This document shows, one piece after another, positions 35,186-46,320 of a stretch of 64,000 nucleotides of DNA. A program made the translations under genes and the position numbers. The DNA lies in the NCBI GenBank assembly GCA_025201345.1, contig JAIXMG010000010.1:62001-126000 (forward strand), read 5' to 3'. Source of the stretch: Thamnidium elegans. Its lineage: Eukaryota; Mucoromycota; Mucoromycetes; Mucorales; Mucoraceae. The notes below the pieces were generated by a model. It did no database searches and had not been told where the DNA came from. It was given only the letters and a program-made list of their open reading frames with translations. The number at the start of each line of letters is the position of its first letter. Positions within the stretch are counted from its first letter, which is position 1.

Positions 35186-36076
35186 CTTAAAGTTGGTTTT
35201 GCATATAAGCGATTTCTCGGGAACCAAAGATGCTTCAACTTGTTTGTATCACTTTCAGAACTCAGAGAATCCTTAATATAGACGGTTCCTCCCTCATACT
35301 TTAAATGACCAAGCAAAAACAAAAAAAAACAAGACTTGGGAACAAAAAAAAAAAAGAGACCCAAGGAGAAAAAATATCCGTGTAAAGATTAAACGTGTTT
35401 AATATCAATAGTAAATATTGGCCCACTATCACACGATCAATCTCTTTTTTTTTTTTTTTTTTTTTTCTTTTTTGGATTGTTTAGCCTGGGTCCCCCATTA
35501 TTTGCGTTTGTCATTCCCTATTGAGTTCAACCGAATTTCACTCAACTCCGTCTCACTCTTTAGTAGAAAAATGTATCCAGCATACCGAGGGTGTCCTTAT
35601 TCCACTCCTTGATCACCTCTCTTTTTTAATACTTTTAAAAGATTATTGTTCCATAAAAAGAAAAAATCATGTAATATTTTCGAATATTAAAAGAAAAAAA
35701 AAAAAAAAAAAAAAAAAGTGTATTACTTTGTAACTGAGCTTGGATTGATCACTATCAAATTTATGAAGGTGTTGGTTTGTATTTTTTCAGGATAATTATA
35801 TATCCATTATTTATTATTACCCCTATTTTTAAACTACTCTTACCTTCTTTCTTTTGCATTAATCTTTTAATTTCGACCTTATTTTCTCTACAAAGCTTTT
35901 TGATACTATAATGGATGGTGTAATACCAATACTTTATTTTGATAAACAGTTAAATATATATACAGACAGCACCAATATCCTTTTATATATATATATATTA
36001 CGGTATATAAATTAACTAACTAATAGATTCTCAATGAGACTAAATAAATGAAATAAATAAACTAATTATGAACTAA
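35041..36076. other. 1-kb convergent spacer with a 45-nt poly-T run
   Basis: Holds the 3' ends of the SET/MYND gene and the secreted-protein gene. A run of 45 T occupies 35137-35181, with further T- and A-runs at about 35442-35466 and 35694-35717. The right part (about 35725-36065) is related to 38965-39150, showing that the neighbouring gene was duplicated with its 3' flank. No separate gene is seen. Confidence 0.55.
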
Positions 36077-37981
36077 CTACCATTCCTTATTATATCGATA
36101 TTCTGTATCGCTATCGTCGAATTCATGACACTCTTCATCTGGCCCGTGATGATGATTGGTATGGTCGATTTGATCTCTGTCCCACTTATTATCCCACTCG
36201 TTATCCCACTCATTATCCCACTCGTCATCCCACTCGTCATCCCACTCGTCATCCCATTTATTATCCCATCTACCATCCCATTCTTCTTCGTCGTTACCCC
36301 AGTTGCATTCCCAATCGTGAACGTGAACAGTGCTTTGGTGCGCCGGATGAGTGGTTGCAGGATCAGTAACCACATGAGTTACGGTATGGCCGCCGTTAAT
36401 TACTGTTGTACGGGTAATAACCGTATCAACTTCTCTAACTACCTGAACCTCCGGAATGACTGTATGCGTCTTGTCGCCCACAACCTCAGTTGTATATCCT
36501 TTTTCCCTTAAATCAACTACAGCCGTCGATCCAGGTACAACAACTGTCACTGCGGGTCCCTGGCTAACTAAGATAGTTTCGAAACACGAAGTAGTTTCAG
36601 TACTAGGATAGCTTTTAATCGGTTGAGGAATAAAAGGTATGGAGCTAACAGTTCGGGTGGTTTCAATTGGTCTTGTTGTAGAAAACGTTTGAGTACGGGT
36701 ACGAGATGTAACTGGATCCGATGTAAGAGGTATATAAATGGGTCGTACATAATCGGCATGGAGTGGCATACAACCTTCGAATGAAGAGCACCCACTAGGA
36801 TCCATGTACCAGTAGATTGAAGAACCTGCAGTGTCGCCCTGCACCTTAGCGTAGGCTGTCCAAGCGTACTCTCTACCAACAACGTTACCAGCAAAATTAC
36901 CAGTGTCACCATCAAAGATTCTAGCACGAGGCGCCATGATAAAGCCACCAAACATACCCTGGGTATTACGGATCATATCAAATGTACCATTTGGCAGAAA
37001 ATTACCGGAATTATCGACAGGGTAGAAATTATAAATTAGTTTACAGGTATAAAAGCCGGTAGAAGGACTATCCGTCGAAATGGTAATAGTAGTGCCATTA
37101 GTCACTGGAACCTATTTATACAAGTTAGTACATAGAGAGAAAGAGGGATATAGTGTACATACGTTTAAAACAACCGTCTTGTTTGTATCCAAAGTAGCTT
37201 CTTGAAGACCTTTCCAGTCACCTCGACCAAAGAAGATACCGTCTGGATTAGACTCAATGTTCATAAACTGAGTACAGAATTCACCTTGACAAGAATGGAA
37301 TACAAAGACTTCATAGTTAGGATTTTCCGCCGTAGAAATCACATTCGTTTTACCGTCATCGACCAGCTGTTGTGTAGGTAGGAGAGAAGCAAGCGATCCC
37401 GATATTTGCTCTCTGTTGGTTCTAAGTCGGTCAAAGTCAATTAATCCAGTACCTTGGCCTTCGACAACAATACAACCTGTCTCCAGCTCTGTAATTTCTT
37501 CCAGACTACTGTTGTTACCGCCAATAAGGACTGAACCGTATACTTGCGTGTTAAAAGAATTGGTGTTGCCGCCAAGAATGAAACCGTATGATTCAAGTGA
37601 TTCAAGTGATTCGGTGCCGTTACAGATGGCCGGAAGCAACGTATTAATGTTGTAATTAGGTGCGTTGAAGTTACCTTGGACAGCAAGCGGACCAACAATA
37701 CCACGGAAACCACCCGCAGTAAAATCACCAAAGAAAATAGCGTTGAATCTTCTTGTCTATTGAAGAAGGGTAGGGCTTTTGATCAGTATCACAACAAAAG
37801 AAAGATAATAGTTAAAACTTACGATGGCTCTATCCTGAGTGTCAGTACTGCATTGATCATTAAATTCAGTCGAATCAGCACGACGAAAGAGATTTTCAGT
37901 TGCTCTAACATCTGCTGGAGTTGCTTTGACAATAGATGATACAAGAAACGCAGAAATTATAAGTGATAAAACACGCCTCAT
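36077..37981 (-). CDS. Secreted choice-of-anchor-A-like protein with Trp-Asp repeat tail
   Basis: Three exons (37981-37823, 37756-37163, 37111-36077) give about 595 residues. A signal peptide (MRRVLSLIISAFLVSSIVKA) precedes a propeptide-like segment. Exon 2 opens with a region like the choice-of-anchor A/adhesin-type beta fold (FNAIFFGDFTAGGFRGIVG, then PLAVQGNFNAPNY), continuing to an extended extracellular domain with sequons. A Thr/Val-rich linker follows. The C-terminus holds nine tetrapeptide units of type Trp-Asp-Asp/Asn-Glu/Lys (36179-36278) and ends in a His/Asp/Glu/Cys-rich tail (DQIDHTNHHHGPDEEC...NKEW). No GPI or membrane anchor is visible. Likely a wall or surface protein; the acidic His-rich tail could bind metal ions or mineral, which is inference. 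A broken paralogue lies downstream at 39.2-39.9 kb. Confidence 0.72.
36179..36278 (-). repeat. 12-nt coding tandem repeat (Trp-Asp units)
   Basis: About eight to nine copies of a 12-nt unit (plus-strand cactcgtcatcc and variants) encode tetrapeptides of type Trp-Asp-Asp/Asn-Glu/Lys. The central three copies are identical at the nucleotide level, a sign of recent expansion. Confidence 0.9.
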
Positions 37982-39157
37982 GTTATTTCTGATAATTAAA
38001 AAAAAAACGTGGAATGGGGAAAAGAAGGGAAAGTTATGTAGAAAACACTTGTAAGATATTTATAGATATGTTTATTTTCATGTACAATATGAATTCTTTC
38101 TCTTCTATACCAGTCATTTTATCCTCATTTTTTAAATATATATTTTTTTTTTTATCAAAAATGTAAACTCGGTTTAGCTTTGAAAACATCTTTATTAGCA
38201 TTTAGGAATTATGTAAACAACACCTTAATATCCTTAATAGGGCATTTTTTTTCTGATCTAAAATTATGTAAACAAGCTATCAAACTATGTATGTCTTATA
38301 ATCATACCACTTTCTTTTTTTTTAAAAAAAAAATAGGTTTGACAAAGTATACTTTTATATACCCTTTCAGTTATGGGTCCCCCCTTCTCAAGCTTATAAA
38401 AAAACTCGGTTTTAAAAGGAGGAGAAGGGCCTTACCTCTTTTGAAAAAATACCAATGTTTAGATATTTCATTCTTGACGGGTTAATTTTTTTAAGTCATA
38501 TTCGTTCCATATTTGTTCCATATTTTGAGACAGCAGGATACAATATATCTCTATTAAATTTACTGTCATAATGGAACTGATAGTCTTGATGCCCTGAAAA
38601 ATCGAATCAAACATCACGCTTAAACCAGCCAGTCGGAACAATGGAAGCGCCCAGCATGTATTTACTCCGCAAACACGAAAAAAATAATCCATCAGTGAGC
38701 CATGTCAGCAACCACTCAAACGCGTATTTTATTTTTCCTAGTTTTCCTAGGTTTCCCGTCAGGTATTATTACGTTTTCTTTATACTTTTATAAATATAAT
38801 TCATTTAACGTCGTCTCTTTTGGAAATACATTGAGTATATAGAGGGTGTTTATTCACTCTTGGCAAATATTACCTCTATTTTTATGAAATATTACTGTAT
38901 TATATATATATATATATATCTAAAAAGAAAGAAAGAATCTGAGTACATTTTCAAAAATAAAATCATACCTTGTAATTGAGCTTAGCTATTTGATCACTAT
39001 CAGAATATATCAAACTGAAACGTCTTTTTTTTTTTTTTTTTTTTTATTATATGGACAATACAAATGTCTGTTTTTTTTTCTATTGGTATGGGTTAAACTA
39101 GACTAATATTTTCAACAAGACTAAAATAAATTAGATATACGAACTGTTATGAATTGA
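37982..39157. other. Intergenic region between anchor-A-like gene and its broken copy
   Basis: The left part is the promoter region of the anchor-A-like gene. A T9A10 palindrome lies at 38325-38343. From about 38965 to 39150 the sequence matches the 3' flank of the intact gene (for example a variant of TTGTAACTGAGCTTGGATTGATCACTATCA), interrupted by a T-run. No further gene is seen. Confidence 0.5.
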
Positions 39158-39866
39158 CTACCACTCTTTCTTATATTGATTTTCTATATCACTATTATCG
39201 GATTCATAGCACTCTTCGTCTGGTCCGTGATGATGGTTGGAATGATCGATTTGATCTTTATGCCACTTATATTCATCATGATCCCAGTCATAATCTCTAT
39301 CATGACCATAACCATGAGGGTACCAGTTATTTGGACCTTGATTTGGGGGACAACTTTCTTGAGCATGATTGGTGACGTGAGATACAAGTGTATCCGTTTT
39401 GGTAACCACACGAACATCAGGAACGACCTCGACCGTCTTTTCTTTGACAACCACTGCAGTCATACCACCATCTATTAAATCTACCACAACTGTAGACCCA
39501 GGCACCGTAATTTGCTTTGTAGACAATGCGCTAATCATGGTAGTAGGTTGGCATAAAGAAACGGGTCTAGAGCTAGCAAAACTTCCAACAGTACGCGTAA
39601 CATAAGCTGGATAGCTTACTCTAGTTTCAATACGTGTTTGCGTACGAACACAAGTCATAACTGGCTCTAGATACAGCCGTTGCATTCGGTACAGCTACTA
39701 GGAACCATTGACATCAAACATTTGAGTAGGTACTAAGCTTGCGAGATCGCGAGAGGCTTCTTCTCTGTTGGTCCGAACAGTCTCAAAGTCAAATAATCCG
39801 GTTCTTTGATTTTCGGTAACAATACAACCTGACTCCAGCTCCGTAATTTCTTCAAGGCTACTGTTC
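39158..39866 (-). pseudogene. Broken paralogue of the anchor-A-like gene
   Basis: The minus strand from 39866 to about 39705 encodes SSLEEITELESGCIVTENQR and a following stretch ending LASLVPTQMFDVNGS, closely matching the middle of the intact neighbour, then meets a TAG stop. In another frame just beyond, VPSSCTECNGC matches the neighbour's DPSGCSSFEGC, showing a deletion of roughly 150 or more residues plus a frameshift. From 39685 to 39158 the frame resumes and matches the linker and C-terminal tail (DQIDHSNHHHGPDEECYE...KKEW). The N-terminal half and signal peptide are absent; homology stops abruptly at 39866 in a T-run. The Trp-Asp repeat is not present. Confidence in the duplication is high; that it is non-functional follows from the breaks. 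Confidence 0.85.
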
Positions 39867-42456
39867 TTTTTTTTTTTCGCTAGTTGCCATCAATGTTTCG
39901 AAACGTGTTCGGTATTTAAACTACATTCAAACATTGTAAGAAATATGCATATTTCGTAATTATAGCACTTTTTTTTTTTTTTTTTTTTTTTTTTTCAGAA
40001 AAAAAAATAAGCTATTCAAAGTATATCATCAATGATATACGTTTAATCGCTTACGTTCCCTCTCTTAAGAGCATTCCCCTGCTCTACAAGAGCTAAGGTT
40101 TAGACAGGTTTTAAAAGTTAAAGGTAATTTAAATTGCAAGTAGTTTGTCTTTACATATTTTGAGGCAAACTTTTTCCGCCTTTAATTTTCGTAAAAGTGC
40201 CTACCTTTTTTTTTAAAAAAAAACAAAAAAAAAAGAAACTGCTAGGAACGCGTACATTTTAGGTATTTCAAAAAAAACAAAGGAACATACACTTTTATTG
40301 GTTGATGGGTTCCCCACAATTTTTTTTTTAAAACCAATACATGTGTTGACTTAATACACGCGATAAATAGTAACGAAAAATAAAATAATACCGTGATACA
40401 AATAGATATATAAAGAGTAAATATGATATATATATATATATATAAAAGCTGGTTACGTACAAATCATTATCAAATAGATTAAATATTTTTTTTGCCCTGT
40501 GGAAAACAACAGAACAAAGTCGATTAAAACAGTACTGTGTTACATACATTAATGATCCGCTAAAAAAAAAATTATCTTCTTTTGAAAAGCTGAAAAGATA
40601 AAAAGTACTATTTATTTAATAATGATGTAGCTTTATATTATTATACACTGTTTCAAATCATGTAAGAGTTTTTTTTTGTTTTCGCAAAACAGATAAGCTA
40701 CATTTTTTTAAGGTTTAAAAAGTGTAGGCATTTCTCCCTGTTCTGTTTCAAAAATAGATATAGGTCCCATGGTTTAGCGTATACTGTACGAGTTGATCAA
40801 AATCGCTCTTTTACTTGCAGTTATTAACAAAAATTAAAGAGAGAGAGAGAGGGGGGATGATAGTAACTTGCATATGCTAATCAATATTTTAATTGCGGGT
40901 AGCGGCTTTTTCAGGTCAGTACCCCAAGGTAAAACTGGCCCACTTCCCCCGCAATTAGAAATGTAGGAAAGTAATTTAGCTTTAACCTTGTATGTAACTG
41001 AACCATCTTTTTTGTCAAACCTTAAACTGCGACACAAAAGGTGAGTCTGTGCAGTACCGCGGGGCAAGAAAAATTTGGAAAGAGAGAGAGAGAGTCTGGG
41101 TGTTATTTCATCCTTTTTTGCGGTTTTTTTTTTTTTTTTAGTGTGTAAGATGGCAGTATAAAAAAGTGTTTGTATTCCCCTTCAAAGGCACTAATTTGAT
41201 TTCAAAATGAAAGTCAATATATATATCAGTACATCATTTTCCTCTAATCAACAGATCAAAAAGATGATTAAAAAAAAAGGTATATATAAATAGAGAAGCG
41301 GTTCCAAACTTGATTGGTATTTATTTCCTTGAAGGAGAGAAATATCATATGAATTAAAAATATATCGGCTAAAAAGAAACTGAGACCAAAACCTTTTTTG
41401 GTGTGACTTTTCTAGGCTTATTCGTTTAGGAATGATGCTGATGAAGAATAAACTAAATGGAAAATATTAGAGACGGCGAAATGTTCGGCTCAGATATTAT
41501 TGGATAACTTTCTCTTTCCAAACTTGACTTGAAAAGGCACCCAAGATTAACAAATAAACTTGTCATTGATCGGTTTTTGTATTTTTATTTGTGCTTTTTT
41601 TGGGCCACTTACAAATCATCCAGGATTCAATAGTCTATTGTACTTATGAAAAAAAAAAAGGTTAAAACACTACTTACGAACAAAAAAGAAACACAAAAAA
41701 AAAAAAAAAATAGATAGATAGAGAGAGAGAGAGATAAATACGTTTACCGGGAATTTAAATTATCATGTGTATATAAGAATTCTTGTTTTATAAAAAAAGT
41801 AGTTGAAAGTAAAGTAAAAAGTAGGTTGATATTAGATTTAAAATAATAAGAAATTTTTTGAGCTTTTATATAAAGTAAATTTTATATTAAAAAGTAGTAA
41901 ATATATGCGCTTATTTTTTAATAAACAAGTAGTGTCAAAGAAGAAAACCTTCTTTTGAACGCAAAGTAGCATTTATAATTTTAATCAGACGATAAAATTA
42001 TTTGTTCTTTTTACAAATTATGGTTGTACAACTTTTGTAACTTTTTTCGGACATCTTGTGCTCGTTTACCACATGGGAACAGGTGTAATGTAACTAAATA
42101 CTATTTTAGGAATATGATCAACGCGTAAAAGTAACAAAAGAGTAGGCTGCTAGTACAAGTGTGTGGGGTTCAATATAAACACGTACTTGCGAAAAAAAAA
42201 AACGGTTACTTACAGTCTTTTGTTTTTGTTATTAGTAAATATAAGATTGCCTAGAAATACAATGTAAATAATTTACATGTCGCTGAATAATATATATATA
42301 CATATATATAATAAACAATTATAACAAAACAAGTTAATCGAGAGCAAATCAGTGCGCATCACATGAGTCATATGTAAACATGATTAACTAAACAATAAGT
42401 CACTCTATCTCTGTCTCTGTCTGTCTGTCTGTCTGTCTCTCTTTTTTTGGAGTGGC

Positions 42457-42487
<31 letters not shown>

Positions 42488-43313
42488 CAAATGAATGTCC
42501 GTTCTCTGAGAAGTATAATAAGATACAAAATCTTCTTTCTCCGGTTCATCAAAAAAAAAAAAAAAAAAAACCAACAAAGGGGGAGATGCAAAAAACTCTT
42601 TTCGGCCATTCACGGAAAGTTCGGAACACCAAACTATATTCGTTTCTAAGCAAAATGTTTCTAGTTTTCATGAAATTACCCCGGATTTATAAAGTCAAAA
42701 CATGTCGATTTTAGAGTTAATCTTTTTGTAAACTATCATATTTTTATAATGTCAAACTAAAATAACACGTAATTTATTCATTTGTAGCTGTATACTCCAT
42801 ATTTCATTCTTTGCTGTTACACACATCCGTCATAAACTAATTTTTTTTCTTGCGTTCAAGCTCAATTTGAATCATAATTTCTTTAATCTCCGATATACCT
42901 TATAACTTGTCTCTTTTTTTTCTTCTCTCTTCTTCTTTCTCTCTCCCTTCTCATTTTTAATTTCTCTTTAACGAAAAAAAAAAAAAGTATTTTATTATAC
43001 TTTCTTTTATACATATATATATACTACTCATAATTTGTTTGACAGTATATACTCCTCTTTTTTTTTGTAACGTCAAAACTCAATTCTATATAACATCTAT
43101 TTTGACATTTTATGATCCAAACATATCCAGCGTACGAGATTATTGACATCCATTGAAACAATATCTCGCTCAAATCAATTATTTATTTTCTTCAAAAAAA
43201 AAGAAAAAAAAGAGGAATTTTTTAAAATAACAACAAATCAAATAACGGACAAAAAAAAAAAACAACAAAAAAACAAAAACTTTTTTTTCATACGCACAAA
43301 AACTTTATCTAAC
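39867..43313. other. 3.4-kb gene-poor interval rich in simple repeats
   Basis: No gene is supported. Visible elements: poly-T (about 39969-39995), a perfect 9-bp inverted repeat with 2-nt spacer (40021-40040), CTCTTAAGAG (40062-40071), T9A9 (40206-40223), GA runs near 40839, 41082 and 41720, (TA)n near 42285-42310 and 42460-42486, and a TCTG run (42411-42437). The minus strand at 40834-41067 has a 77-codon open frame of richer composition (LLSYISNCGGSGPVLPWGTD) that I cannot identify; it may be a mobile-element relic. The right end is a pyrimidine-rich leader for the next gene. Confidence 0.45.
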
Positions 43314-45397
43314 ATGAACACATCACCTACCAGTTTATTACTTCAAGACCTTATCAATGCTCCTGCAAAGGCAGAATCCATTTTAGAATGCCTCACCGCT
43401 GATCAAATTATTATGATTGAAGATACAATTAATAGAGTAAAACGTAGAAAGATGGACAAATCTCAACTCCCTTCTCCTATCGCTACTCCTCCTACTTTGG
43501 CAAAAGACGTGGTAGAAACAACTTCTTCCTCTGCTGCTGCTATCGCCAATGCTTTAGCTGCTGCTATGGTTTCCGCTGCTTTACAAGCTCCTGCTACACC
43601 TACTAAATCTACGCCTACTACTGTTACGCCAGCTAAGACAGTCACTACCGCCACTTCTACTACTACTACTACTTCGGTTACTTCTAATGATCCTATTGCT
43701 GAAGTAAAAGATGGTGTTGAATGGGTTTCTTTTGTTTATTCTCATAACCGTACTTTGAAACGTTATTCAATTAGAACTGATATTCAAAAGGTTGCATTAG
43801 ATATTGTTGATGATAAATTTAAAGCCGAGAATTGCGTAAGTGTTGTTTTTTTTTTTTTTTCGGTGGCTGAATAAATAATTTTTTTTTTTAAATACTAATT
43901 TTTTTATTTTTTTATTCTTAGGTTTATCCCCGTGCTAATCTTCCAAAGGAAACTTATAAAGGAAATAGATGGTCATATGAAACTGAATGTAATGATTTAG
44001 GATGGAAACTTGCATGGTTAAATAAATCAGAAATTGCTGGTAAACGTGGCTTAATTCAACGTGCAGTTGATTCTTACCGTAACCGTTATCCCAGTATGAG
44101 ATCCAGACGTGTTGCTCGTCAAGAAAAGTTGTTGAATGGTACACTCCGCAAAAGAAAGAATAGAGAAGAAGATGAAGATTCTTCAGCTAATGCCGCTTCA
44201 AATACTAGCGCCGCCGCTGCCCTCAACTCAGCGAACCAACAACTTTCTACTTCATTAGAAGCCGCTACAATCAAACCTGCTCATCAACCAAAGACAATTG
44301 CTATTGATGATTTAATCACCAATACACGTTATCGTATCAAGATCAATGTAGAGACCATTTCTTTAGACGAAATCTCGGTTGAATTCCGTAAACAAAATTG
44401 TCCTTTCCCTAGGGCTTATAATAATGATGATCCTGAGCAATATGCTGGTGGTCGTGCAAGATGGAACGAGGATACAATGTGCAATGAACTTTGTTGGAAA
44501 TTGGTATGTGTTACAAATAAAAAAAAGGGGAGGAAAATCAGTTTATTAATTATTTTTGTGTATGTTTAGGCTTATTTGAATCCTAGAGTATTAGCAGGAA
44601 AGAAAAATTTGCTTCAACGTGCTTTAGATGTTTATCGTGCCAAGTTTATGCCAACCCTTCAACCTCGTAAATATTCTTCTCGTTCTCCTCCTGTTAGAGT
44701 GATTGAAACCCCAACAGCTACTATTGAACAACAACAACTTCTTAAGATGATGCCGCCTACCATGTCTACACCTTTAACAGCTTCTGCTCTTTCAGCTCAA
44801 AACGCATTATTTGAACAAAAGAAGAAGTTCAAAAAAAACCACAAGAAAACAACAGATTCACCTGTCATGTCATGTGCCAGCGGTACTACAGCATCTCTCG
44901 ATTTTGGCGATTGCTTCTCGCTGGACGATGAAGTATCAAATACTCTTACAATTACAACTAATAACAATAATAATAATAATAATACACTCAAATCCATCAG
45001 TTTAACAAGTTTACCCCGTCAAATTGATCAAGATCCTATGATCTCACCATCCTATGATTCCATGTATTCTGACACTCGCTTCTCTCCTTTTGATGAATCG
45101 ATTAGTTGTCATACTTCCTCATCTTCTGCCAATAGTATTGCTTGTACTCCAAGCCCTCCTGTCACTGCAGACTTCTTTGGTTTTGCTGATGCCGATCTCT
45201 ATGATTCATTCATGTTACCGCCTGTTAATGATACATTTATGTTGCTTGATTCTAACAATTCTGATATGAAATGTTATGATTCTATTATGTCTCCCTCTCT
45301 TCCCTCAAGTGCGGTTCATCAACAAGACTTGGTTAAACTTGAAGAAGATTTTCAAGATAACTTTGCTGCTGCTCACTTATTGGACCCACTCTTCTAA
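43314..45397 (+). CDS. Fungal regulator-like protein with duplicated DUF8032-type domain
   Basis: Three exons (43314-43835, 43922-44503, 44570-45397) give 643 residues. Repeat 1 (about residues 135-265) runs from GVEWVSFVYSHNRTLKRYSI through NCVYPRANLP to WSYETECNDLGWKLAWLN and GLIQRAVDSYRNRYPSM. Repeat 2 (about residues 330-450) parallels it: NCPFPRAY, WNEDTMCNELCWKLAYLN and NLLQRALDVYRAKFMP. This resembles the uncharacterised fungal domain deposited as DUF8032; I rely on memory for that name. Ala/Thr-rich and Asn/Ser-rich low-complexity segments surround the repeats, with acidic, Phe-containing patches near the end (DSIMSPSLPS; EEDFQDNFAAAHLLDPLF) like activation regions. A role as a transcription regulator is inference from this layout. 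Long Ala- and Thr-coding runs use mixed codons. Confidence 0.75.
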
Positions 45398-45907
45398 AGC
45401 AAAACAAAAAAAAACCCCTTCTTTCTTTCTCTCTCATCTCGTGTAAATAGCTTCACCTTTCAATGTTCACCCCCCAACTCGTATATCATCTCCCAAAAAC
45501 CAAAAAATTTCATACTTTTTTAATCTAAACCCAAAACCCACCCACCCACCCAAAAAACTCTATTATATTAGAAACACTTTTTATATGTACAACTCACCCT
45601 TCTCCAAAAAAAAAAAAAAACTTAAAAACTTTTTTTTTTTCTTTTTTTTTTATCTAGACAAATTATATACAACTCCACCATTTTTGACAATGTATATATT
45701 ATAAAAACCTTCACCCAAAATTGATTTATTACTTATTCTAACTTTTCTCCTGTATAAAAAAAAAACATAATAAAAAAAAAATTCATTTTTTCCCCATATT
45801 AAAAAAAAAAAAAAAGTAGTCTTTGTTTGTTGTTTATTTTCGTGTATGGCGTTTATCCAAGGTTTTTTTTTTAAAGAAAAAAAAAGTTGATTGACAGGAC
45901 ACTCTTT

Positions 45908-45938
<31 letters not shown>

Positions 45939-45949
45939 CCTCTGCAAAA
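45398..45949. other. Intergenic region with homopolymer runs
   Basis: A C-rich, purine-poor 3' flank (CCCACCCACCCACC near 45537-45552) is followed by A- and T-runs, including a T-run of about 30 nt ending at 45938, just before the next start codon. No gene is seen. Confidence 0.5.
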
Positions 45950-46260
45950 ATGGTAAGAACTAAAAAGCAAGTAATAGATTCCATTGCAGTCAAAAATATT
46001 ATCAAAGGTACTTTTTAAAAAACCTCTTTCACGTAATAACTTTTTTGATTTTTTTTTTATTTTTTTTAAAAAAAAGATAATTTTCAAGATGCAGTTTCTA
46101 CAACTCCAACTGTATCTAATTTTTATTCTGCGAATATACCTGCCAGTCCTTTACCTACACTGAAGTTGTATGACACAAATGTATATATAATACAAATAGA
46201 GAGAGAAAGAGAAAGAGAAAGAGAAAGAGAAAGAGAAAGAGAAAGAGAAAGAGAAAGAGA

Positions 46261-46320
<60 letters not shown>

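Noticed and set aside
36125..36511. Plus-strand ORF with repeated Ile-Pro-Leu-Val units resembling a membrane repeat protein.
   Set aside because: Antisense shadow of the Trp-Asp repeat in the secreted-protein gene, which has signal peptide, introns and a paralogue in the other strand's frame.
40834..41067. 77-codon minus-strand ORF with richer composition.
   Set aside because: No family resemblance, no splice partners, and it ends in a GA simple repeat; kept only as a note in the intergenic entry.
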